Source: Nectonema munidae (taxonomy: Eukaryota; Nematomorpha; Nectonematoida; Nectonematidae). From it: a stretch of 64,000 bases of DNA. The notes under the pieces are model-generated. The model saw only the letters and a list, made by a program, of their open reading frames with translations. It did no database searches and was not told the origin of the DNA. The position numbers were made by a program, and so were the translations under genes. Below are positions 11,501 through 23,500 of the stretch, one piece after another; the stretch's first letter is position 1; each line of letters starts with the position of its first letter. Location of the stretch: positions 248,001 to 312,000 of the forward strand of contig JAUIRK010001041.1 in assembly GCA_030549495.1 (NCBI GenBank), written 5' to 3'.

Positions 11501-14500
11501 GATGATGATGTATTTATCTCAAAATTGTACTTTTTTTATCTCTAAGGCGATTCTTTTCGATGCCTCCTTTTATCGTTAATAAATATTATAAAAAAATAGC
11601 TATAATTGTACTTGTGCATTTTTCAAAAATATGTAGGTTTTTCTATAAAATTATAAATATTTTAATTTTTTTAATTATAAATATTCAGTCAAAGCGGGAT
11701 TAAGAAGACCGTTCAAGGGAGAAAGCAAACATCTTCATTCAGTGATCACTATCAAGGTCGTTGCGGATTCTTTCTCTCTATCTGATATACACAGTATACC
11801 CCCTTCTCTCTACCCTAGTAGACAGATATGAACAATGAATGCTTTTTTAGAGTCCAAATATTCGAGCAATCCTTTAAAATAGAGTGTATAAGAAGAAGCA
11901 GAAGAATATTTATTTATTGATAAAATAAATTTGGAATACACGCCCAAACATATAAAGAAGAATTAAATTAAAAAAATTTAAAAAGAATAAAACATTGCAT
12001 ATTTATAGTTGGGAAAAAGTAAAAAGGCCTGCAAGCCGCTGGTATGAATAAAACCCATATTACATCAATGAAACAACCTGCCATGCCACCCATAGAGTAT
12101 GCTGTAGTGGATACGCCAAATTAGTTTTCAAAGTTATGCTGTAGAATTTTTTTAGTTTTTTGTTGAAGCTCTATAACTTTTTCTGATAGACTTTTTTTCC
12201 TTAAAAGTTATTATAAAAGGTAAATCATTGCAAAAGGTTAAAAGTTGTTATTTTACTTTTTGTAGAACGTCCAAGTAATAGTATCTGGATTTGTCGTTTG
12301 ACTATTTTCTGTTTGTATCATTTAAGTATTTTATTTTGCTTCATAAAAAATTTATTATTACATTTTAATATTTTTTAACTTTGTTTTTGGAAGCTGACTC
12401 GGGCAAAATTATAGTTTGACTACTTTGTGTTTGCTTGCACCGATTTAACTTTTAAACTTGGGAAAAATGAAGTAATGCAATCTTAATTTATTGTTTGATT
12501 TTTGTTTGCACAATTTTATCTTTATTTTATACCTTTTTTTGAGAGTCTAACTAACTTACACTTATACACTAAAAAGAATGAAAAAATTCTAATACAGAGT
12601 TTTTTAACTTTAGTTCTGTTTTACATCTTTGATAAAAATTACCTCAGAAAAGTTATGTAATTTGGATGTGTTTTTTTTTAAATTTATTTTCCCCAATAAA
12701 ACATTTTCATTTTTTAAGAAGAAGAAATGGAACAACTGAAAATTAATGAATGATTTTTTTCATTCAATAAAATTTTCAATTTTTTTTATCGTTAATTGAT
12801 ATCTTTACCAAGGTATCTTTATAAATTCTCTACACATAATTTGGAGATGGTGCGCATCTATTTGAAGTGAGAAAGAAGGAGCTATATATAAGTCCTCATT
12901 CATTGTTGACTTTAAGCTTAATTATTGCGGGGGTTAAAGTTTACATTAAGCTTAATTAAGAATGAAATAGAATAGACAAGAGAGGTAGGAATTCAGAAAA
13001 ATTTGTTGTCTTTTTTGGAAGATCACGTCAAATAGAGGAAAAATAACAGGAACAGTAGTTAAGTTTGCTTTGACTTATAATATTGCAGTCTTTTTAAACT
13101 CTGGCTCTGGTAAAACAACTGTTTCATATAAAACCACAACTAAATTTGAAAGTACTGCTCTAACTAAAGATGGAATTGAATGGAGTAAAATTAGTAATAT
13201 AAAAGGAAGGATGTTTGCTCAAAACGTTTTCAAAGCCAAACCAGGACCAACTAGTTATTCCTATCGTGAAATAAGTAATCAAGCGTCGTCTGCATTCAAG
13301 TGCATACTTGATGAGTTACGTCATATTCGGAAATGTACGATTGAAGAGTTGAAAGTTTTTTTGGCTTTATGTATAACCAGAATAGCTGTTGGAGCAAGAA
13401 AACGTTCATCAAGAAGTTTTTAGTCAAAAAATGGGGCATACAATTTTTAAGGACAATATTCTGCGAGAAGGATTTGAAGAAATATTAAAAAATTTTAAGA
13501 TTTGATTTTAAAACTCAAAGAAAATAAGTTTGCTATGATATCTTATATCTAGTTGCTATGTTTGGTATTTATTTTTGGAAAATATACGAAGATTATCCGG
13601 AACAATATATCGATGAGCAACTATTCCCAACAAAAGCAAGATGCCGATTTACACAGTATTTTACTAACAAGTTCATGTGAAAACAAAATACCTCTGCTCT
13701 GGCTTTCCATATCTTGGTATGAATGAAGAAAGAGTCGACTGTCATATGTTGTTAAAAAGCTAGTCAAACAAGTTCTAATTGCTAAAAAAAAGGTTACAAT
13801 ATTACTTGTGACAATTTTTTTAGCTCAAAAAAGTTGGTTTTTGACTTAATTTCAGAAAATACAAGTTTTGTAGGAACATTGCGTCATAATAGAAGAGAAG
13901 TTCAGATTGAAGTAGAAAATATGTACGCCAAAAAGATTCCAGTTTTTACTTTAAACATTTACTTTAGTAATAATATGTCTCGAACGCAAAAAGTAAAAAA
14001 GTTGTTCTAATTCTGAGCAGTCTTCAAAATAACTCTGTTTATGTAACAAAGAAGTAAAAAAAAGCCCAGAAACTGTTGCATATAATTCTACAAAATACGT
14101 AGATATCATTGATCAAATGTGTCGTACTTACTCACCAAAGTAAAGACTCTAACTGTGTAAAAAATAAAGCTATTGACTGTGTTTTTTAATATTTTAGATC
14201 TTGCTTTGATAAGCTTCTGGATTTTATACAAACTCGTAAACAATTCTGAAATATCTCGTCGAGCATATTATTTTAAAGTTAGTTGAAGAACTTTGTGATA
14301 TCTCTGAGGATTCTTCTTTGAAAGCCAAAAAAACGTGAAAGAATTAATATGTGGGAATCAGAAATAACTGAAGAATGTTCAAATAAAGCTATACGCAAAA
14401 TTTGTCGTAATAAAGCTTCAAAAATATGCGATGAATGCAAACAGACAACTTGTGTTGAAAGTGCTCGGTTAAAACAATTGCTTATGGCAAAAATTTTTTA

Positions 14501-17500
14501 TAATGGTTTTTTTATAGCTCTAATTGTTTTTAATAAATTTTTGGTTTGCTATTTATTTTTTATATTTAATTCTTTGTTTTAGTATATATATATTTTTTTT
14601 GTCGTTTTAGTGTTAAACACTCTCTTCCATTTTTAAACTTCAAGTTTAAAAAGTTTTCATTTTTGTTTTTTAAATTATTTTTTTACAAAAAAAACACTTT
14701 AAAAGTACTTTTTTTCATACTTCTCATAGGCGAATTACTGATAGTTATAATAGGCGTATTTTTTCGCACAATGACATCAGTAGTTTTATTACAAATATTG
14801 ACACCATTAATTGGTATCCTGTTTTTGAAGAAATTGACCATAATTCAGCTTTCGACAAAATTTTCCTTCTATTTAAAAGTTGCTATGATAAAAATTTTCC
14901 TTTTGTAAAAGTTCGCCAAAAAGTTTGTAATCATTGGTTTAACAAGGAAATCTCGGGCCTCAGAAAAAGAAAAGTTTATTTGTACTCTAAATTTAGAAAA
15001 TCTTATTGTGATGAAATTAGTTATAAGAAATTAACATTTTAAAATAATAAGTCTTTACAAATGATATTTGTTCCATTTCCATACTCTAGTTTATGCTAGC
15101 TTGATGTTTTGCTTTTCCGTGATTTTCTCCCTATTATAGAAGTGATTGAAAATGCGAATTTTTGGATCACTTATTTTATAATTTCAGGAAAGGAGGTTAT
15201 AAAAATCGAGCTTCAAAATGATTCTGTCTCTTTTTTAAATTTCGCTTTTCTTCGGTATTAACTGTTTTTGTAAGAAATAAAAATAGTGTTAATGACTTTT
15301 TTCAGGCATATGTTAGCTATTCCAGTTTGCTGATTTAAATATCTGACAAAACTATTCTACAATATGGAGAAGTCATTGTACCAACCTTCATACATATGGT
15401 TTTCGCAATAAAGAATTTGGAATTTGAAATTGCAAAAATCCCACACGTAAATAATAACTTGCAACGCCCAAGCGGGCCTTTTGATAACACAAACTTCTTT
15501 GCTCATTGATTTACCTAGCAAAAATTGAAAACCATTCGAAAAATTTCTTAAATATAAGAATCGCAAATATACGATTTTTGTAGAATGTTATTCCTGTATC
15601 TACATGTTAGTTTGATATCTAAAAATCATCCATTTCTTTAATGTGTACATTCAAACTTGCTTAAAAGCACCTGTCTACTATACGTACCAGTTTCAATTTC
15701 CGCCAATTAATCATGCTTCAGCTTTTCAAACTTCTCCGCTACGCCTTCACAACGACCATTTTTGATTGTTGAATGGTCTTTTTATCGAGGTTTGAGCTGA
15801 GATTTAATACCAAATTCAGCAAAACCTGTCTTGGTCGTCCTCTGTCTATACCGATCGTTTTACAACACCCAGATTCAGTATAACCGCAAAAGAGTAAAAT
15901 CCCGATAAAGCAGTCACTTGTCTAAAAAGGAGCATTTTCAGTAGGTCTCATGTTTGAGGCCTATAAACATGTTTTAATGTAGTAGGAAAAATATTTTAAA
16001 AGTTTTTTTAAGTTTAAAATTAGTCTTACATCTTTGAGGCGCACACTTCTGATGAGAATTATTCAGGTAGAACTAAAGAACCATCATAAAAGATTCTAAG
16101 ACTAAGAAATTTTTTTTGGTAGAATATAATACCCTGCAAGATGAAAGGCGTAAACGCAAAGGTTTAACCCATTAAGTCCCAATGCTCCCATTTGGCAACA
16201 TAAGTAATTTTTAGATATCGTCTGATTTCTATGGTACTTAATGGGTTAAAATAAAAAAAAATTTTAATTATCAAATTCATTAGATTTTGAATCGCTGTAC
16301 GTCTTTCTTTTTATTTACTTTACTTTTGCGCCAGTTCTAATATTATTTATAAAAAAAGTATCATGGTTGAATTTTGTATGTAGTATATATATCATTCAAA
16401 TATTTAAGGTAAAATTCAGCATAGTACAGTGAGGAATCGTTATAACGCGGTAGCCGGGGTCCATAATAATTACTCGCGTTATAACTGATACGCGTTATAA
16501 TTTTCCAATGCAAGTAGTTAAATAATATTTACATGGAAGGATTTTTTTCAGTTGGTTATATAGAAAACATTACATAACACTCCTAAAACTAAACTTTGAA
16601 AAGTAATGAAGTGTAAAAGAAATGTCACAAACAATCTGTAAGTTTTATTGCAAAAATTTTTATTAGAACAAAAAAACATCCATGTACACTTGAAACTTTA
16701 ATAAAAAAGTGTTATTATACTTGAAATAAATGTATGCAAAATAAAGACTTTTTTGATTGAAATATGTTGTAAACTTTGAATTGTAAATTCATTTAGGAAA
16801 CTGAAACTATTTTCGAAAAGTGGCGCAAAGGAAACATGCAACACCTGCTCCAATTAGAAAATAAACCTCCCGTTTGGAATGAGGGTAAGTTATTCATTTT
16901 CCAAAAAGTTCCTTGCACATCATGACGACGGAGATCAAGGGTGTGATGGAGTGATGAATAAATGTTTGCATACTGGAAACTTTATTGATGCAGACGTTGC
17001 ACATGCAAAGATACCCGATTCTAATCAGTTTATCGCTGAAAAATATCCATCCGTCAACTTTAAAACCGGTTTTATAACAAGGTCACTGATGTCCGGTTTC
17101 AAAAAAAATACGAAGCTATATAGAAATGGATCATTTAAATTTCATTCATTATAAAACAAGTTTCAAATGATAATAGTTTATCATATAAAGATATATAATT
17201 TTAGATATAAAACGATTCATTTTAGAGTTTTCTCTGATAAATTTGCGCAAAGATGTGAAATAAAAAAAAGAAGTCTTTTGATTAATTTTTATTTTTTAGA
17301 TACGCAATCATATGTTCTTAACTTTGATGGACGTGTCACATTACCTTCTATCAAAAACTTCCAAATTATCCATCCCAGTGATGGTAAGATCTAATTGCCG
17401 TATAACTTATTGTATTTGCCCATCTATCTATCAATCTTCAATAAGAAGCTCTGTAAGCTATTATTAGCGCATTCCCTCTGACATTGGTCCCTATCATTTT

Positions 17501-20500
17501 CTTTTCATCTGGACGTAACAAAATTTACTAAAATTACTTTACATATTTTGAGTTCCCCAACCAAGATATTATTGTTCATATGGACCTACCAAAAATTAAT
17601 ATCAAGAATTCTATCAAATTTAATTCAAGGACGATCAATTTTACATAACTTTTTGCATCTTTTTTACAATGATTATAAAATATACACTCCTGTCTTAAAT
17701 TACACAATTAGATTATTTCCGTACTGTCCTCTAATTAAACGTGGCGCTTTTTTTTTAACTACGGAGCCCGCGGTTTGAAGCTTTAAAGAAAACACTTCTC
17801 CCAATGTCTAAGTCAGAGGTTCCTAACTGCGCTGCTTAACGGTCAACTATGATTATCCGATGGTCCAAAATTTTTGAATATAATGAAACATATTTCATTG
17901 GATTATAAATTATTTTCACAAATTAAGATTACAAGGTATAGATAGATATACTGGAAATTGTATACTAATTTTTCGTTAATGTCAAAGAATGGAAATGTCA
18001 AATCTTTTTATTTTTAATTAGGAAGAAATTTCCGCCAACCAAAAAATCCACATTCATTTCAATCTTCTCTTATAATCGATCAATTTTGTATCTTCAAAAT
18101 TCATTTATTACTTTAATGATATCAATCTTTGTATTTTGATTGTTTATTTGAAATTGCTCATATAAAAAATCACCACACCTTTTTGTTGAGAGATATGGAT
18201 CTTTTTAAGAATATGGGTTCCTATCAGTTGCGTAACTAGCCTAAAAAGAATCAACTTGATAGATTTCAATTTTCCCGCCCCTTAAGAGTTCTAATAACAA
18301 ACACTTAAAAACTTATAAAAATTAATAATACAGGTAAGCAAAAGACAAAGTGTAGAAAGCCATTTTCACATTACTATTAAAGTCTATCTAATATTCATAA
18401 GTAAGTAAGTAAGTAAGTAAGTAAGCATTTATTTCACAAAAGTTCACAAAGAAAAATATGAGCACATATGTAGACAAACAACTGTAAAATAAAACAAAAC
18501 ACACACTAAAATAAGTTAAATTCAAAAAAAAAAACTCAGGTACTTTTGAAGGTAAGCGTCAAAGGCCAATCAGCCGCTTGGAGACACTAACCATGAAAGC
18601 ATAGCTCTTAATGAATCACTTTGAAGATGTTTTCAATATAGACATAACAAATGGTTCACATTTCAGATAATAGGCTTGGTGAACAAATATATGTATGCAC
18701 ATATAAGTAATAAAGATAAGATACATAAATTTGGTTGTAAAAAAAGTAGATATATAAGTAAGGAATATAAATACATAATCAACAAAATATAAAAAAAAAA
18801 AAAAAAATACATAAATAGATAAATAAGTATATAAATGAGAGTTAAATGAAACAAACATGAATAGAAAAAAATTTGTGTGGGAATACTAGCACTCAAGCTG
18901 TTGTATTATTGGTATATTTGCAAGCAAAACATTTAGGGGTTGTACAAGTTGAAAAATCATATTTCGAGAGAAAATATTTTTTAATATAGTTTCTAAAAGA
19001 AGAAAAGTACAAATCGAAATTTGATGTATCAAACTGACTGTTATTAAATAACAAAGATAATTTAAAAGAAAAAGACTGGCATGATTTGAAAAACTTGTAA
19101 CGAGGCAAGATCATGGTTAATGGAAATCGTGGGGATGTTCTATTAATACCTACGTTCAAAACAATTAGTTGATCAAAAATACTTGGAAGAAAGAAATTGA
19201 GAAATTTATAGAGAAATAATGCGACTTTCCTTTGATATAGATCACTAAACTTAAGTAAGGAGTATGATGCAAACAAAAATTTGTATGGGAGTACTTTCTG
19301 CAACCAAATATCAATCTGAGAGTCTGTTTTTGAAAAGTAAAAACTCTAGTATTATTGGTATGACCCCAATTAAGCAAACTATATGTTATATGAGGAACAA
19401 AGAGGGTCTTGTAAAGGACAATCATTGTTTTTAAAGGAAAAAATTTTTTGACAGTCTTTAAAGAAGCACTAATATAAGCAAGTTTCTGGCAAATAGTAGA
19501 AATATGTTTGTCCCAAGAAAGATTATGACTAATGTGGAGTCCCAAAAGATTAAAGTTCGAAATTTTCGCAAATTTTATTTTATTAAAAAACTCATCAAAT
19601 TTGTTAACAAGTTTTCTATAAGAAAAAACCATACTAAAAGATTTTTTGTAATTTAAACTTAAATTATTGTTCTCAAACCACTTTATAATCGAATTGAACT
19701 GTTTAAAAAGAAATATTTCATTCAGATTTTTCCCTGAAAAAATCGCAGTTATATCGTCGGCGTACATAAACATTTTTACCTGATTTGTAGTATGGGGTAA
19801 ATCATTTACATATATATTAAAAAACAAGGGTCCAATAATGGAACCTTGTGGTACTCCTGAAATAATTTTTTTATTTTCAGAAAAAAATTACCTAGAGAAA
19901 CACACTGATATCTATCTTTGAAGTAAGACTCTAAAAATATGAGAGAACTTTCGGAAAAACCATAGTACTTAAGTTTTAACTTGAGTTTTTGGTGAGATAA
20001 AGAATCGAAAGCGTGACTTAAATCAAAGAACAACGTAAAAACTTCATCCTTGGCTTCAATAGCGTTGATTATCGTATTTATAAAGAAAGAATGAAAAAGT
20101 TCAGTTGAATAGGATTTTCGAAAACCAAATTGGTAAGGTGAAAAAAGGTTATTAAGAGAGAAAAATGAGTTTATTTGATTAAATAAAACTTTTTCGAAAA
20201 CCTTAGATACGGAAGAAATTATGCTAATCGGTCGGTAATTTGCAACATCGTTTTTCGCTCCTTTTTTGTGTATGGGAATTATTCTACTATTTTTCAAAAT
20301 ACCAGGAAAAGTATTGTATTTAAAACATGAATTAAATGCAGTCATTAATGCAGGGGAGATCTAATTTTCTACAAGCTTCAAATCTGAGAGTGAAAGACCA
20401 TGTACATCAACACAAGTTGAATTTTTCAAACTATTCAAAGATATAAGTACATCATTAAGAGAAACTTGTTTAAAAGTAAAGGTGAAGTATGGTGACTTAA

Positions 20501-23500
20501 ACTTTGTCGTATTTCAAATGAAGAATTTGATTCAGCAACAAAATTGCTACAGAAGTGATCATTGAAAATGTTGCATAACGTTTGTTCCGAACTTACTTCA
20601 GATCCGTTAATCTTTAAAGCTAAAAGCTCAGAGTTTTTGCTATTTGTTTTCATAAGGGAGTTCACAATTTTCCAGGTACTTTTGCTGTCGTTGCAATTAC
20701 TCAATAAATTTTCGTAAAATTTCTTTTTTAAAAATTTAACTGTGTATTTAACTTTATTTCTAACATTCACAAACTTAACTCTGAGATCATCATTTCTCAA
20801 TTGCCTCCATTTTCGATGTAACCTATTTCTAGACTGTATCATCATTAAAAGGTAAGGGGTTACCCAGGATTCTTTCTTTTTCAATAAATTATTAGGGTAA
20901 GAAATTTTTTTAGATCTTTCTTTAAAAACAACTATTCTATTAATTATATTCTCCAAAAGTATAGAAGGAAATTCCTTCAAAGAAAATGATAAGTTTTTCC
21001 AGTCAAAATTCGAAACAAGGTTTTTAAACTTATTTTTATCAAAATAACTAGTAAATCTTTTATTTTCAGGTAATTGATAATAATTTAAACAAATAAGTAT
21101 TGGAAAATGGTCTGATAAAGCAGTATCAAGAACAAAAGAATCGTAATCAAACTTATTTAACGGTAAAAAGAAATTATCCAAAAGCGTGAAGGAGTTAGAT
21201 CGTGTATAAGTAGTAATCGTAGGAAAATAGGCATTAGAAATGATAGTACTAATGAAATCAGATATATAGCTAGATTTTTTAAAACTTAATAAATCAAAAT
21301 TAAAATCTCCTAACAAAATGTTTTGACTATTTACTGGTAAATACATAAAGTAATCATTAAGCTGTGCATTAAAAGAATTTATATCTTTCTTAATTTTATT
21401 TGGCAAGCGGTAAAAATTATGTAATAAAAAACTGGAACTACCTAGTAAAATTTTGACACATAGAAACTCACAAAGATTATCAAATGAACCAGACTTTACT
21501 ATTTCGTAAGATAAAGATTGATGAATAAAAAAAACTAATCCACCATGTTTCGAAACAACAAGTGGAGAGGAAACTATATTATATGATTCAAGTGAAAAAC
21601 TGCTAGTATCTAAGTCAGATAGCCAAGACTCCTGTAAGCATAAAACTGAAATGGGGAACCTGAGGTAGGAATTAAGTTTCTCAATAAAAACTTGTAGTTC
21701 GCAGAATTTAGATCTTAAAGACTGAATGTTTAAAGAGATAATGCTAAGAGGATACTTAGAATAAATTTCAGTGGGTAGTAAAAAAACACTAGATTTAATA
21801 TTTACATTAGATTCAAACAGATTAAAAGAATATAAATCAGAAAAGTTAGCTGAAATTAAATTTGAGTTAGTTGTCATATACGGTATATTTTTTAACAAAA
21901 TTAATCTCTTTCTGCACAAACTTACAATTTAAATTCATGGCTGAATGATTGCAACATAAAGAACTATCTTTAAAACAATTATAGCATTTATATTCAGATA
22001 AATTTTTGACATTAGTTAGTTCCGTTATGTGGTAGAGAACAGAACCTACAAACACTAGAATTATTGCATTTTGAAGCAACGTGACCAAACATACAACAGT
22101 TGGAGCATTGCTTAAACATAAAGTAATTAAAAACTCTACAATGATAAAAATTCAAAAATAGACGGAAGTTAACCTTACTTAAATAATGGTATATATGTGA
22201 AGAAATTTTAAAAACTGCCAGCTTTAGTTTAGGGTTTTAATATATTTCAAGAAACTCAGATTCAAACATTTTATATGCAGAGAATTAATTGAACATCCAA
22301 AATGGCTTAAGAACAAAGCTGTATTCTATTTTATTCTAATTGAAAAACGAATAAGATTAAAACAAATTGTAGACTCTATTTTCGCTCACGAGTATGATAG
22401 AAAGTGAGATTAAAAAGTTGCCTGCTTCTTGAGGCGCAAACAAGTGAAATTACGCACTTGCACAGGGATACTTTAAAAAGATCATGTATATTTGCGAAAA
22501 AAAATTTTATTTATGAAACTATGAAAAATTGTGCTTTGTCAAAACGAACGAAAACCAAAATGGCCTAAATGTCGAAAACTTCAAAATCTCTGAATTTTTT
22601 TTGATGTGTTTTGACACTTCCATCTTATTCGATTCTTACAAATAACCATTTCCAAGTTTTCAACATCTAATCTTTTGACTTCACTTGTATGACAATTACC
22701 AACAATAGCTTTAAGCATTCAGTTTTCACAGTTTACTAGTCTGTTTTCATCAAATTTATTTAAAGCATAGGTTTCACTTGCATTACATTTACAACAATAC
22801 CGGTCTAACCCTTGCTTTATAAATTCTTCCTTTTAACTTTTCTGGTATATCATTTGCTTTCAAGATTCCACCCAGCTCATTCCATTTAATCTAAGCGCTT
22901 CTTATTCTTCTGATAAAGTGAGTATGGTTGGTTAGATGCCGGATTCGAAAACTCAAGGTCTTGGGTTCGATCCTACATCAAGCTTGCTTTCCTCATAGTT
23001 CGATACAAGCAGCGCAGTAAATTAGTATTTCAATACACCTAACATATAAGGAATGATGTGTTTTTATATTTAAAAATGTGCAGAAAATTGTTTTGTTTCA
23101 GACGTTTTTGGACTAGGTTTGCCTAGTTGTGTATATATTGTATACATTCAGTACTACAATTTTCAACTATTTATTTGCGGAATGTTTTCAAAGTGTGAGT
23201 GCAAAAGTTTTGTATTAAACATGTTAATTTATTTGCCCATTTTTTAAAGCTTGGTTTTCTACATTTAAAAACTTTTGAAAAATTATTTATGACCGTTTTG
23301 GTTTTTGGCTTTTTTGATTTAAGCCATTTTAGTTTGATGCATTTTTTACCAGAATTCCAAAAGAAGGTAAGCTAAAAAATTTTTTAGGTTTGACAGAGTA
23401 TTTTTCTCTTCAAAATGTTATATAATATTCTTCCTTTAATTATTTGTTGTAAAAATTCTTTTTTTTTCCATAAAGAACTAACAAAATTAACACTAGAAGT

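Noticed and set aside
15570-15960. Possible mariner remnant on the minus strand (GRPRQ-like text)
   Set aside because: One short motif only; no catalytic region or terminal repeats.
18616-18896. Phe/Tyr-rich minus ORFs
   Set aside because: They lie in the AT-rich 3' UTR of the LINE and lack any motif.
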